Source: Calendula officinalis (Eukaryota > Streptophyta > Magnoliopsida > Asterales > Asteraceae). Taken from it: 64,000 bases of DNA. Below the pieces are notes generated by a model that did not search any database, had not been told where the DNA came from, and saw only the letters and a program-made list of their open reading frames with translations. The position numbers were made by a program, and so were the translations under genes. The stretch lies in contig OY970835.1 of the NCBI GenBank assembly GCA_963853835.1, positions 9,725,501-9,789,500 on the forward strand, read 5' to 3'. Of the stretch, positions 31,578-43,997 are shown in pieces (the first letter of the stretch is position 1; the number at the start of each line of letters is the position of its first letter).

Positions 31578-32639
31578 CACCCCTATATTCGATTATATGT
31601 TAATCAATACATGTACTCAGTTAGCATTTGTGTATTGTTAATGTCTCACAAGTAGTTTACTTAGGATTATTGTTCTTAGTTATTCAATCCGCAAATACTT
31701 GTACTTTGTTTATGATTAATTGATTAATAAGAGTAGTTTATTTAAAGATTGTGTTCATATTTTTAAATAATTTTTAATTGATCAGTAAATCACTATTAAG
31801 TGCGTTCAACTCCCCCTTTTACACTTAAGTAGACTATATTAGGACTAACAACATTTCATAGAGATTTGTTAGAAGATGACATAAAATTTTATTCTTATCT
31901 TTGGATTATTAGTAGAGAAGAAATTGCTAGCGTAAATTATGTGGATTTGAGTGGTGTTGGGTGAAAGTTCGTTACATGAATCTCATTAAAAGTCACGTGC
32001 TTGAAATACTAAATAAATTGTGCAACATGGATAATTTTGGATAAAATATATGATAAGTGAAATGAAAACGTCAATAAATCTTTGGTTAGAAGAATATTCT
32101 ATGAGTGTATATATTATCTATTATCTATTATCTATTACATCTAATAATGTGTTTGGGACTTTCTAAAAAGGGAAGGTCTTAATTCCAGCTTTCCATTTTG
32201 GAAAGGTCTTAATTTTTAATTGTCAAAATAAAATGAGCAACTAGGATTCGAACACAAGACCTGCAGAAAGGAAAGTAAAGACAATAACCAACTTGATTAT
32301 AAGATTTCTTGGCTTTTCAAGTGAAAATGACCTTGATATACTTGTGAAAGAATCTTTTTTTTCTTCTTCCTCATATGCAATTGAGAAAATATAAAACAAT
32401 ATTATCCTTATTAATTCTCTTATTCTTGTTTCTTGTAAAATTACAACTTTAGAGGGCATGTTTGGGAAAGCTTATTTAAGTGGCTTTTTAGCTTATTCGC
32501 TTAATAATCCTAAATAACCTTGAAAATAAGCTATTTAAATAAGTTTTCCAACTTAAGCAAAGGGAATAGTCAACTCCATGTCGCCTCTTGCGATCACCTC
32601 TTGCGACAGTCCACTCAGGCCACTTAGGATGAATTAACT
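31578..32639. other. AT-rich intergenic sequence
   Basis: I see no gene. At 32455-32560 there is a short imperfect inverted arrangement around AAGCTTATTTAAGT and AATAAGTTTTCC, reminiscent of a degraded hAT-type MITE. Its ends cannot be fixed. Confidence 0.4.
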
Positions 32640-33290
32640 ATTTTATGATTTTAACTAATACAATTATAAAATAAAACATCTCAACTCATGAACTCATAGA
32701 CATCTAGGCACATAATGATATTGTACTTAGACACATATATCTCAGATCATATATAAAATAAACAACTCATAAGCTCAAACACATACTCATCAAGTCATGC
32801 ACATATTAATCTCAACAATTCAAACAAATAGTAGACATAGCACATAGTCGCATGAGATATATCTAAATAGTTGCATATACGGTGAGAATACTCACCGCAA
32901 TAAGCTAGCTCCAATTAGATCCACAAAGAGTCAATCAACTCAATACTCAGCTCCTAGAAAGTGCTACGACACGCAAATAGACCCGAATTAAAAAAATCAA
33001 CTCAAAAACTTAACCATACCAACTTGGCAGCATACGCCTGTCTCATTGAAACAGCCATAACTCCCAAACCGTAAGACCGTGAAATCTCAAATTTTTACAG
33101 TAAGTAAATAAGACTTAAAACTACATTTCATCAGAAGGACTCGTAACTCGAAACCGATCAAAAGGTTCCCGATATTGGAGGATTTATACATATTTAAATC
33201 AGAAGCAATTCTTTAAAAGTGGCATAATTTGGACAAAGAGAAGTCATACAAGGGCTTGGGCAGGATTAAATAGAAGGTCACAATTAATTT
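32640..33290 (-). repeat. Degenerate Gypsy LTR-like sequence
   Basis: It contains a GGTGAGAATACTCACCGC hairpin-like block and a CATAACTCCCAAACCGTAAG block. These resemble, in reverse orientation, features of the LTR at 61949-64000 (TGGGTAATCTCAC; GTTATGACCG). No ends or TSD are visible. This is an inference from content only. Confidence 0.35.
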
Positions 33291-33527
33291 TGGGTTGTCA
33301 CGAGCCGGTCCACAATGGAATGAACAAGCCCAAGTTGAGATGTTATTTTGTCGGCCACAAATAAAAAAAGAAAGGAGTCGGCCCATTCGAATTACACATT
33401 CAACAAGCCCACTTGAAGAATTAAATGGGAAAAAAAGAAAGGTCGCGTGGGAAACAAGCAGGCAACTAGGTCAGAAGATTTATTTAAATGGCGTAAGGGA
33501 TTTAATTTAAGTGGTAGTTCACGTGGG

Positions 33528-33625
33528 GAGGGTCTTTGACTTAACGGTATGGTGTTTGCCACACAATCTTGAGGTTGAGGGTTCAAGTCATGTCGTGGAT
33601 ATAGGTAATATTTAGTGACGGAAAA
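33528..33625 (+). repeat. SINE-like tRNA-derived relic
   Basis: A pol III A-box-like stretch (TTAACGGTATGGTG, 33541-33554) and a B-box-like GGTTCAAGTC (33580-33589) are spaced as in plant tRNA-derived SINEs. A short A-rich run follows near 33620. Confidence 0.5.
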
Positions 33626-34542
33626 AAAGAACCCCAAGGGATTTGACGGACGAAGGCAAAACAGCCGCAAGGCTGAATACGGACACAACGTCACAACACC
33701 AAAAGGACGACCTGTACGAACAAGGCGACGTCAAGCTTAAGGATTATCTTTTTATTATAATGTTTTCTTGTGATTATATGTTTGATTCATCTAGGATATT
33801 TATGTGCTTGATCTTTGTTTTCACTATTATTGTATGAACTCTTAAATTTAGGTTTGATATTTTTAGGATTTTATTACGGTTTTCGAATAATTGTCTTAAT
33901 ATCGAAGAACCTCTTGATTGAAATTCAAATCTTTGTTTATCTAATCTGTCAATTATTAATCTGTTTAGCTAAGTGACCACTATCAAAATAGTTGATAATT
34001 CCCTCGACTTTTCACCTTGGTGACGTAGTCGGCGATCCAGTAGCTCTAGGGATTCGAGATTAAATATTAATAACCTAGGTAAAATCAAGAGTCTAATATT
34101 AGTAACGACCAAATTCTAGGATTAGAAGGCGACGGAAATCCGAACCTAGATATAAGAAGCGAGCCGAAGTGTGACCATAATATGGTTTATTAGTGATTCT
34201 ACATGGGCCACATTTGAATACCTAATACCATTTCAATACAAGTTTTTTACAAAATTTTTTACCTTTTGAGTATGTCATTAAAGAAATATGACATTCTAGC
34301 AAAAAAATTTGCTTCAAAAGATTTTTATTTTACAAATCTTTCGCAAGACACAAAACAAATTTTATGTAAATCTATATACATTGGACCAAAAGTTTTTTTG
34401 AATAATTATTCAACAATAACTTATTAATTGGAGATGCTCTAATAACGCCTGGGCCAAGTTTTTCTTATTCTTTTGTGAAGGCCCCGAAAATTTAATAAGA
34501 AAATAGCCCGTAAGAACAAACTGCATACACAAATTAAGATTA
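33626..34542. other. Intergenic sequence without recognised feature
   Basis: No coding or RNA gene is supported. The stretch at 34010-34170 has moderate GC content and could be an old transposon piece. Confidence 0.4.
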
Positions 34543-34548
34543 CTAGCT

Positions 34549-34577
34549 GGTACCCGCGCAATGCGGTGGCGGGTACC
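34549..34577 (-). other. Helitron 3' hairpin
   Basis: GGTACCCGC (34549-34557) pairs with GCGGGTACC (34569-34577) across an 11-nt loop, three bases from the terminal CTAG. Confidence 0.8.
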
Positions 34578-36862
34578 ATATCACTAAAATTGACGGTGAC
34601 TATTTCGTAGGCGATGGTGAAGGTGTTTGGTAGTTATGGCATATGATGGGTGTAATTTCAAAAACACAATGCCAACAAAATTTTTTGTAGAAAACATGAG
34701 CCTTATAACGTGATATCATGCATTTTGATACCATTGACTTCTTTGATATCATGCTTTTTGGGTACCTGTTACTTACCCAAAAAACCAAACCTACATCTGC
34801 AATAAACAAAATCTACAACAAAAGAAAAAAAAGGAAGTCTTTCCATTTAGATTAGAAGTCATATAGTTTAAGGAAGGACAAAAGCAACAAGTTCATGCAT
34901 AAATTGGTTGCATAGAAATCCAACAATTTGTAAAAATTCAGATCTTAACCAAGAAACAATAATTTATGGTAGTGGTAGTGTGGTGGTTGGTGGTGGTGAT
35001 AATTTCAACAATTAAGATTTAAAAGATTAATAAAAATAAATGAACGATCCTAGGAAATTACTAATTTCATTTTGATGCTTCTCAAAGGTTCTTTTTCAAC
35101 ACTATTGCTATCTAAATGAACGACCGAATGAATAAAACTTAATTTGTTGCTCAACATAATTTGTTAGCGTTATAAAATCTAATGGTATTTCATTTAGTGA
35201 CTAAATATCCGAGACGTTATATTGGGTTATGCTATAACTGTGCAACTTAATGATTCTTGATTAAGAGTCTCTTTTATCTCTTCTAATTTGCATTTTCTTA
35301 AGGAAGAGTAAGATAATTTTATATTTTTACTTTGTTGTCGGTTATGTGGTTAAAGTATTGAAATAGTGGATATTTTTAAAAATTGACGTGCTTAATATTA
35401 CAAATTAACTATGAAATAGATTTGGGCCCTAAAGATATATGGGAAGGTTTCCCATTTTTCACATATTGTATGAGACCCTAAGAACAGATAATAAATATAG
35501 ACAAGTTAGTTACAAAGGGCCAAATTTGTCAAAAGCTAAACGTACAAAACTGATCTTAGTTAGAACATCATCTTGCTTAAGTTATTTTTAAGAGGGTATA
35601 TACATGTAATTCCATATACATAAAAATTAAAAGTTTGAACCAAATGCAACTTTAACATCACCAACGGGAAAAATCCAATTAATGTGGCTGTTGTAAAGCA
35701 ATTAACATCTTTAACATCACCAACTGATAAAATCCTGAAGTTTGGGTCAGAGGTTTTGGATGATAAATCTTTTCCTTGAGGTAAATACAAAATTAGTTCC
35801 AAGTGTCCAGATGCTGCCTTTTCTATTCTATAGAAAGTTGATACACTTCCTTTTTACCTATACGGCAGGTAAGGGGGTTATACACTTATACTTTAACGTA
35901 TTATTTTTGTTTGTCATAATTAGGGTTCATTTTGTGTTAATTCAATTGGCAATTTTTGGGTTTAAATTTAATTGGCAGTTTTCTACCTTAAATAACTGTT
36001 GTAGAAAATGAAACATTAAAGTTGATAATTTAATTGTCTAAGTATCACTTTATACAAAATTGATTTTTTTCCAACACACATGTGCAAAGATATAAAATTT
36101 TGATCATGACGCTTTTTATATTTTGTATACAATAAATCAAACATCAAAATGTTGTCTTTGCCAGTGAAGCAGCAGTTTAAGAGATTTGATGTCTTTTTCA
36201 AGCAAGCAAAGTTTCAATCAAAAAAGAAAAACCTGTTATCACTTGGAGATATATGAAGTTCAACATAATCAAGAAATGTAGGAGAATCAATACTTCTTTC
36301 CATCTTCACAAGCTAATAAAACTGTGTATGGACACACATCAACCATTGAAAAACAGATCTAGTAAAAAAAAGCCCAAAAACAACATTTAAGTCACTAACA
36401 CCAAAAAAATTTAAAAATCCACAGCCTACAACAACAATACATGCTTGAACTAATAAATCGCCAAAAATTCAAGTCAATGATGATTACTTACAAAAATTCG
36501 TAATCGTTGTTGGAGATCTGGATTTCGAGTCGGGATAATGTGTTCGTATGAAATTGGAGATCTGGGTTCGGTCAATGTGTTGTATTTAAGGAACCAAGGA
36601 GTCATTTTGCAGAAGTTTACACATGGTTGAAGCAACCGAGGAGTCGTTTGAAGAATCAAGGAAGGTGAAGAGGGATGAAGGAATCGAGGAGTCTGTTTGA
36701 ATTCACAGTGCATTATAGACAGAGCCTAGACACACGCGTTTTGCCATTGGGCAAGCCCAGATGGGCCACTGTTAAAGTCCCGTTCCTTAAGTGTTTACAT
36801 GAGCCCAAGCGCCAATTCTTTAGTCTTTAATAACGTAAAGTTAGAAGTTTTATCAAATATGA

Positions 36863-36921
36863 AAACTGGATCAGCTGGTTTGTGCGGTTGGTTTCAACTT
36901 TAAGGTCGCTGGTTCGAAACC
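36863..36921 (+). repeat. tRNA-like module (A/B box) near internal Helitron 5' end
   Basis: TCAGCTGGTTTG resembles a pol III A box and GGTTCGAAACC is a B box. The B box lies about 97 bp from the TAGTAGAGA end at 37018. It does not fold as a complete tRNA. Confidence 0.5.
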
Positions 36922-38578
36922 TTGTAGTCCTTTTTTTAACTAAATTCAATAGTTTCCATAATTAGCAAGTGTGTTGGCTGAATTTTCAGCCTTGCCAGTT
37001 ATGGAAGGCTAGTAGAGATTTTGCTCAAATTTTAAGTTTGAAACCATTCAATGAAAAAAACGGTTTTGGTTCTAAACAGTATTGCTATAAAATTCTAATT
37101 TTCATTTTGAAATCATTCAATTAAAATGGTTTCCATATATTTTCAAATTTTTTTATTACCGCTTGCTTGTTAGTACGATTTAGGGTCAAAATAGTATTGT
37201 GGTAACATTAATACAGGTCAAATATAAAAGGATCAAACCGGTCAAGATTAAAAGTAGTTTACGTTAATTAATCCCTAAAAGTAACTTTGTGATTCTGGAT
37301 ATTGCGACAAAAATCCAGTTTTTTCTAAATTTCTATTACAAATTGAAAAAAGTACACAACATGGTCACCAAACTGATTATGCAATAACCTAAAAAAAAAG
37401 TTGGCCCATGTATGTGGGTTGATTATTGGTCAACTGCAAGTAAGAGTTTTTGTTAAATGCAATAGTAAAATACTTTGACCATATCTTTTATATACAATAC
37501 GTTAAAAGAGGACATTAGATCAGAATAATCATAACAAAAACACAAAACAATCACTCTATGGATATTTAGAACAATCATAATAAAAAATAATACAAATGTA
37601 AAATAATGTGTGCTTGTGAGTAGAAATCATAATTAGGAGTGATTCAGCGATGGAGGTTTTGATTTTTGAAATGAAATTACATGTTGTTGAGATTATGTAG
37701 TAATCAGCAGACATGATGCGTGGCCTGAAATTTATAGACCATAAACGGAAACCTTATAAAATTAAACATCAATGAATTTAGCATATACGGAAATTTATAG
37801 ACCATAAACAGAAACCTTTCAGATGTAGAAGGTGTAGCTGTTGATTTTTCTTTTTATGTATCGTGCTAAAGCCCTGCAACATTATCGTAATCGAACCAAA
37901 ACCATAAAAATAAATAAAAATGACATAAATTGTATAGAATCAGAAACTTACTTTGCTCTTGGAAACAATGATGAGTTGACACATTGTCAATTTTGAGATC
38001 TTTAGTTACCTTTGGTTAAAATGAACAATCAAGATAGACTACACAGAAGAAACTAAAAGTAAAATGTATTTGGATTACCATTCAAGAATGCATTGAAGAT
38101 GGAATTCGTGCTTGCAACCGGTAACCTGTCGCAAGAAAGATACAATTATTTGGTAAAAAAAAAAGAACTACTTAATGAAATCAATGAATCAGTGCACAAA
38201 ATAGCATATTTATATCTGAATCGAAGGAAATTGTGAATCAATCTACTTTCGTATCACATCATACTCTTCTTCCCGTATTTCCAGTTTTTGTAGTTCTGCA
38301 ACCAAAAACCCCACAACAAACAGATGCCTTTCAACGCGAAAATGATACTTGAAGGAATAGAGGTTGAACGAATCGAGGAGAAGGAACCGAGGCTTGAAGA
38401 AATCGAGAAGAGAAATTGAATCGACGGGAGAGATGAGGGAGTAGGTTAGGGCGTAGCGTGAAGGAAATCGAGGGGGAGAAGGGGTATTGAATCGCCAGAT
38501 TAGTGAGGCAGGTTGGAACAGCCGGGTTTGGGCAGCTGTATATTACTCCGTTGTTTAGGATTGTAATCGCAAGTGATC

Positions 38579-38632
38579 GCTATATCAGCTGGTAAAGCGT
38601 TGGCATTTAAGCGGGAGGTCTCGGGTTCGAGG
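38579..38632 (+). repeat. tRNA-like module (A/B box) near Helitron 5' end
   Basis: ATCAGCTGGTAAAGCG resembles an A box and GGTTCGAGG a B box. The latter begins about 124 bp and ends 116 bp before the terminus at 38748. It looks tRNA-derived but lacks a clean acceptor stem. Confidence 0.5.
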
Positions 38633-38748
38633 CATTGGATCAATATTTTTTTCTCATCAGAGATGAAAATCCTAAAATGGAAATAAATTGGCTGAATTTT
38701 CAGCCTGCAATTTAGGGAAATGCCTAAATGCATTATATATAGTAGAGA

Positions 38749-39728
38749 TATGCTTCTTTGTATCACAGCTTTAATGGATTTAGCAGAAGACGGGATGAAA
38801 GAACTCCAGACACTTGACTTTCGCATGACAGGAACCAAAATCTGGATGCCTTCAACTGTCGGCCTACACTTACAGGTTTCATTTGCTTGTTCATCTTCTT
38901 CATCTGTAGTAGATTTTCGCACGATAAATTTTCGACAATTAGGGATAGGGTTGTCTAATAATAACTACGAACTAAAAAAATTACCAAAAAAGGCCAAAAA
39001 TAATTACAAAAAAATTGATAAACAATACACTTTTTTTTGAAAAAGTGTTTTGACTTTCTAAACAGCATATCTGCATAGAATTGGACAGAAAAAGTCAATT
39101 TTGATTATAAAAAAATGTTTAGGGTTAGGATGTGGATCTTGTGGGCTGTTTGTTTTTCAATTTCAGCATAAACTCTTATCACGGTCATTTATGATTCATA
39201 AATCCATACATCGACTTTGATTAAAATTATTCCCGTTTTAAAAAATGTTGAGGGTTAAGGTTCAGTTGCAATAAGGATCATCATCCAGATTCTGCAAAAT
39301 GCGGGGAAAATGCATGAACACTGCAAAAAAAATTGATATATGGTTGACGAATTTAAAAAAAAAATGTTTTAAAACAGAAGATAGTAAAAGATTGACTGTT
39401 AGAGTAAGTAAAAAAATGTATTGTATTTTAATGGTTAATTTAAAAAAAAAAGTTAATATAAATTAAAAATAAATTGAAAAAATTCCAGTTTCAGCATATA
39501 AACTCTTATTACAATCATTTATGATCGACTAAATCCATATTCTGTATAAACTTTGATTAAAACCACTCAATACCTGTTTGAGTGCTTAAAGTTGTATCAT
39601 AAGTGAACTGCTATATGAATATTCGTGCTATAGATGAAATAATTTCAAATATGTTATTAAGTTTAATAGATGTAGAGCATAAACCTGTAAAGGATATAAA
39701 TTGAATTAGAACGTGTTAAATTACTATG
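38749..39728 (+). other. AT-rich spacer with an exon-like piece
   Basis: At 38750-38875 a reading frame with MDLAEDGMKELQTLDFRM and GTKIWMPSTVGLHLQ ends at CTTACAG^GTTTCATT, which looks like a splice donor. I do not recognise the protein. The rest (38900-39728) is AT-rich with duplicated short blocks (TTTCAGCATAAACTCTTAT at 39164 and a close copy at 39490), and nothing is identified there. Confidence 0.3.
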
Positions 39729-39860
39729 TGTGACAACCCTCGAAAACGGGTCATTCTCTCGACACCAATTGTAACCGAGCATTATTTTGAAAAGCCGTTG
39801 CCCGTATCAAATTAAGAAACTATAAAGGTAACTAGTTTATCGATCTACGAATTAAGCTTG

Positions 39861-39931
<71 letters not shown>
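39861..39931. repeat. (AT)n microsatellite
   Basis: This is a run of AT dinucleotides, almost perfect, inside the solo LTR. Confidence 0.95.
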
Positions 39932-39935
<4 letters not shown>

Positions 39936-41754
39936 CAAAGGTTGTATTTATTCAGATTTATTATATTCCTAGTTAGTTCGTATTATATATTAAAAGATAT
40001 GAGTTATGAGTTACATACAATATTTAAGTATTAAGGATTCAAGTATTAAAGGTTCTACACTATGTATAAGAAATACTAATGTATATATGTTATGCAATGC
40101 CCAAAAGAAATATATTATTACAAAATTTAGGTACATTTGTTACATAATAATCTGTAGCTTGAACTATAAATACTTATTTAAAAGACAAAGAATCCGATGT
40201 AACCTCAATCTACAAATTGATTCAAATTTCTAAGAAGTATGGTATAAAGCCTCACACCATCCTTTTGTTATTTTGGCATGTCACAAACCAAATAAATGGC
40301 AGAGATTTTGTTTGACTTACACTACTCTGAGTTAATTAATTAATAGACAATATATTCATTTGAGAGAAGAAACTCTCTGACATTAAGAAAGTGGTTTAGA
40401 AAAGTTACTCTCAACCTTCAAATAAAAACACACAAACATATAAAATAAAAAGGGGAAAAGAAAAAGAGAAGAAAAGAAAAGAAAGTCAAATTTGTCATGT
40501 CCCATCTTCTTTCGTATTATGTCTCCCAAAGACATCAACAATCACCAACTTCTCTTACTTTATTCATTGAAGCCATAACTTCATCATACATGCCTTTCCT
40601 TTGACCATCATGTATCAATATCAAATATTAACCAAAGGATTTCCTCTAGCTTCCTTTCATAAACCAAAACGACACTCCACTACATCACAACTCAAAGAAG
40701 TTAAAATTACCCTCTCAACTTTCAAAATTCGGATTCAATAACAAATCCCATTCTTCTTCACCAAAATCTTCATATCTTTTGATCCACAACTCCAAATTAA
40801 GTGATTTAAATTGTCAAATCACCATAAGACTTTCCTCTATAACATCTTACTCTTAGAACCCTCAAAAACCTGCTGTAACTCAGTCGACTTCAGTGTTTAG
40901 TTGCTGTCCAGATTCTCAAATTCTCATTTTCTTTGTGTAAGTTTTGATTTTTGACTTTATGCTTCATTACTTTCTTAGATCTTTCTTATACGCTCATTCT
41001 TACTTCATTTCAAGAAGTTACTCAAGAATAACCACTATATTCGGAGTCTCGAAGAAGAAAGATCACCTCAAAATCTCAAGAACATCAAACCAAAATCTTG
41101 TGGGTATACCTTTCCCTTGTGATTTTCACAATAGATATGCTTTTTATGCTAACATGTTCACTCCTAATGAAATACTACTCAAAATGTAAATTTGTATAAT
41201 CTATAACATTAAACACAGAAAGGTAACATTGAAACACATTTATAAGCAGAATGGTACATATGTGGATATGTACACGTTTCACAACTATCGTGACGTTAAA
41301 CACCCAAAAATTTCATCAAGAACCACCTTGAAGCCACCCAGCGTCGACTTGTTGGAATGGTTGTGCACGTGAGCTTTTGAAATGTCATGCGCAGACACTA
41401 CATTGAAATTTCCATACATATATATCTTAATTACTTAAATAAAATATATATTGCTCAAGTTACAAAGATATATGTTATACAAAGTTTAGAATACAATACT
41501 ATATTGAATATGCAAAATTTATATTAAAATAAATTCTATTAACATTTGTTTTGACAGTAAATGCATTTGTAGAATGCCAAATTCTTAGTAAAATGAAACA
41601 AGTACTATTTTTAAAAGTACTTTAACTAAAAAGTAATCATTGGAGTGAACCACTAGCATAGACGTGCCGGTTGAGCCGTCAACTAAACTATTTTACCTCA
41701 CATTTATAGGTAGCTGATTCATTGTAATTGGCATATCATTTTGTTGCTAACTTC

Positions 41755-42090
41755 GCATCAGGTGAGTTTCACAGCCCCACTTTTTACCGTATTTTATTTA
41801 CCGTTTTACAACTTCGGGGTGAAAAACATAACAAATGCTTTTATAAATGTTCCAACTATTTATCAACTGCTTTTATATATCTTATTGTGACTGTGAGTTC
41901 ACAGCCCCACTTTTACTATTTTTATATCGTTTTACAACTTTGGGGTGAAAAACATAACAACTTCATGTTTACATTATTTATCACATCGTATTTAACAAAT
42001 CTTATTGTGACTGTAAGTTCACAACCCCTCTTTTACTACGTTTTAACTATTTTAATTACTATTGGGGTGAAAAACATATAAACTATTATT
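41755..42090 (+). repeat. Tandem repeat in solo LTR, about 125-bp unit, 3 copies
   Basis: The pair of blocks GAGTTCACAGCCCCAC and TTGGGGTGAAAAACATA occurs three times with small changes. G's LTR has a single corresponding unit (about 50997-51085 on the minus strand). Confidence 0.8.
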
Positions 42091-42467
42091 GTTTTCGATT
42101 ATTTGTGATGAAACTATTTTTGGAAACTTGACAACGAATCCTTATCTCGGACTAGGTTTAGATGTAGTGCATGGAAGTGCGTATATGCTTACATACATAA
42201 TCATTAGCTAGTTGTGACTAGGCCCTGGATATGCAGATAGTACTATTGGCTGAGACTTACCCTCCCCCGTATTTGGTTGGTCGCGCTAACTAACGATGTT
42301 TATCGAACCCGTGGAGTGTATATCCAGAAAGTGAAATACGTTTGAAAGTTGTTGTTTTGGTTATGGGCTTAGGGTCGAGATTTTAACTCAAAAGGGTATA
42401 GCTAACCTTTTGGGGGATCACCGTCATATGTTTCTTCTTGTGATTTTATCGTCCCCCTGTTCTCGGA

Positions 42468-42760
42468 GCAGGTTATTTTAACGTTTATATCATCACACTA
42501 TTTTTGCCAACGATGGCATACGAAAACGATTACTGCTTTTGAGCAGACTATTTTTAACGTTTATATCATCACACTATTTTTGCCAACGATGCCATACGAA
42601 AACGATTACTGCTTTTGAGCAGACTATTTTTAACGTTTATATCATCACACTATTTTTGCCAACAATGACATGCGAAAACTATTATGTTTTTACTACTGCT
42701 TTTGGAGCATATTATTTTTAACATTTTTTTTATCATCACTCTATTTTTGCCATGACTGGC
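42468..42760 (+). repeat. Tandem repeat in solo LTR, 76-bp unit, about 3.5 copies
   Basis: The block ACGTTTATATCATCACAC recurs at 42481, 42557 and 42633, with a diverged copy after 42720. Confidence 0.85.
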
Positions 42761-43082
42761 AAACGAAAACTGTGGAACAAATTGAACTTATTATAAAACC
42801 TGTGAATTCACTCAACAATTTTGTTGATACTTTTACTTATGTTTTTCAGGTATCTAAGCTAAGCATTGAGTCACATGCATTGGAGTCAACCTTTCGTTTT
42901 GTAAAGATGTCATCTCCAAATTTTAGTTAAAATTATGTTTTGGTTCAACTACTTTGTTTACTTTAAATTTTGGTGACATTATTTTTATCGAACATTTATT
43001 GTTGACGATAATCATATGCTATGTTTACTCATGATTGTCGCACGCCCGTTCTTCCGCAAACCACTTTTGGCGGGGTGTGACA

Positions 43083-43997
43083 CTATGTAGGGTATAAATT
43101 GCATAATACATGTTAAACTTCATCAACATTATACAGAGCACCTACATATAAAATTAGATCGCACAAACAAAAAGAAGAAAAATACATATTAGTTTTGTAG
43201 CAAAAAAGTACCTGCTGCAGATGATTTAGTGGAATTTAGTTAGCCTGGAATGAATCAAATATTGATAACCCTACTCAGAAATAGTATCACAAAATTAAAG
43301 AATAACACTAACCTTAGATAATTGCCCTCGATATTGTCTCTCGCTGATGAATATTCGATTGAAACAGATGGTAAGTAAAATATATAGGGAAAGAAGTTTA
43401 TGGGAAATTACTATCCGGAATTTCAGCCATATTTCCATAATTATGTCTGTTTTTTCTTCATTATCATAAAAGCGGTTTATATTTGACCATTATTTGGAAT
43501 AATTACGGTTTTGAAGTTAGAAAGTTTGTTTCTCCTAAGTAACTGAAATTGATATGTTTTATCGGAAAATCAGTTTAGTAAACCGCATTTAAAAAAATAA
43601 CGGACATCAAAATGCAGAAAATAATGTAAAATTGGTAAGTGTTGTAAAGCTATCGCAAATTGTTTATTTAAATTTAAACAATTTTGAAAAAACACAGTAT
43701 TTGCATCAACATAATATTTAATTAAGTAGCTGAAATACGAATGTTATGGCATGTTGTATAGTTATTTTCATAATTTAAATCACATATAATTGCTCAAAAA
43801 AAAGTTATCTTCATCATTTAATTATGCCATATTTCCTCAATTGCAGATGACAGATTCCGTAAATATTGAGATGATTATGCGGTTTCCGAGTTATAAGGCA
43901 GGTTTAATAAGCATGATTCTTGCCCTTGGTGTTGTGATCCTATGACTTTTTAAATTATCTTCTATTGCACTTGTTTTGCTAGCTTCTTGCTACTCCT
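43083..43997. other. Spacer with degenerate array-like pieces
   Basis: No gene is seen. Short matches to the downstream array unit (ATATTGTCTCTCGC near 43333; ATGCCATATTTCCTCA near 43826) suggest older, decayed copies of the same repeat or the remainder of its source element. Confidence 0.45.

Larger units (their letters stand above)
34543..38748 (-). mobile_element. Non-autonomous Helitron
   Basis: The left end reads A^CTAG, next to a 9-bp stem hairpin rich in CG. On the minus strand this is the Helitron 3' end (hairpin then CTAG^T). The right end reads TATATATAGTAGAGA^T, on the minus strand a TCTCTACTATATATA 5' terminus as in many plant Helitrons. The host dinucleotide A/T fits insertion between A and T. 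No Rep/helicase coding is present. A second, internal 5'-like end occurs at 37011-37018 preceded by a related module, so the element may be nested or internally duplicated. The interior is AT-rich, with a direct repeat of about 50 bp near 37725-37820. Confidence 0.7.
39729..43082 (+). mobile_element. Solo Gypsy LTR, 3.35 kb
   Basis: It begins TGTGACAACCC and ends GGCGGGGTGTGACA. The perfect 5-bp duplication CTATG lies at 39724-39728 and 43083-43087. The last bases are the same as the end of the LTRs of chromovirus G (read on the minus strand), and internal blocks around 41760-42320 also match G's LTR. No internal coding region is present, so it is a solo LTR left by intra-element recombination. 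It is longer than G's LTR partly because of internal tandem repeats. Confidence 0.9.

Noticed and set aside
33392..33694. 100-codon minus-strand ORF
   Set aside because: Spans the SINE-like relic in antisense; the LNPQPQD-like part is the B box read backwards.
38579..38632. Functional tRNA gene
   Set aside because: A and B boxes are present but there is no convincing acceptor stem or complete cloverleaf.
39861..39931. Replication origin or matrix attachment region from the AT run
   Set aside because: A plain dinucleotide microsatellite inside an LTR; no independent evidence.
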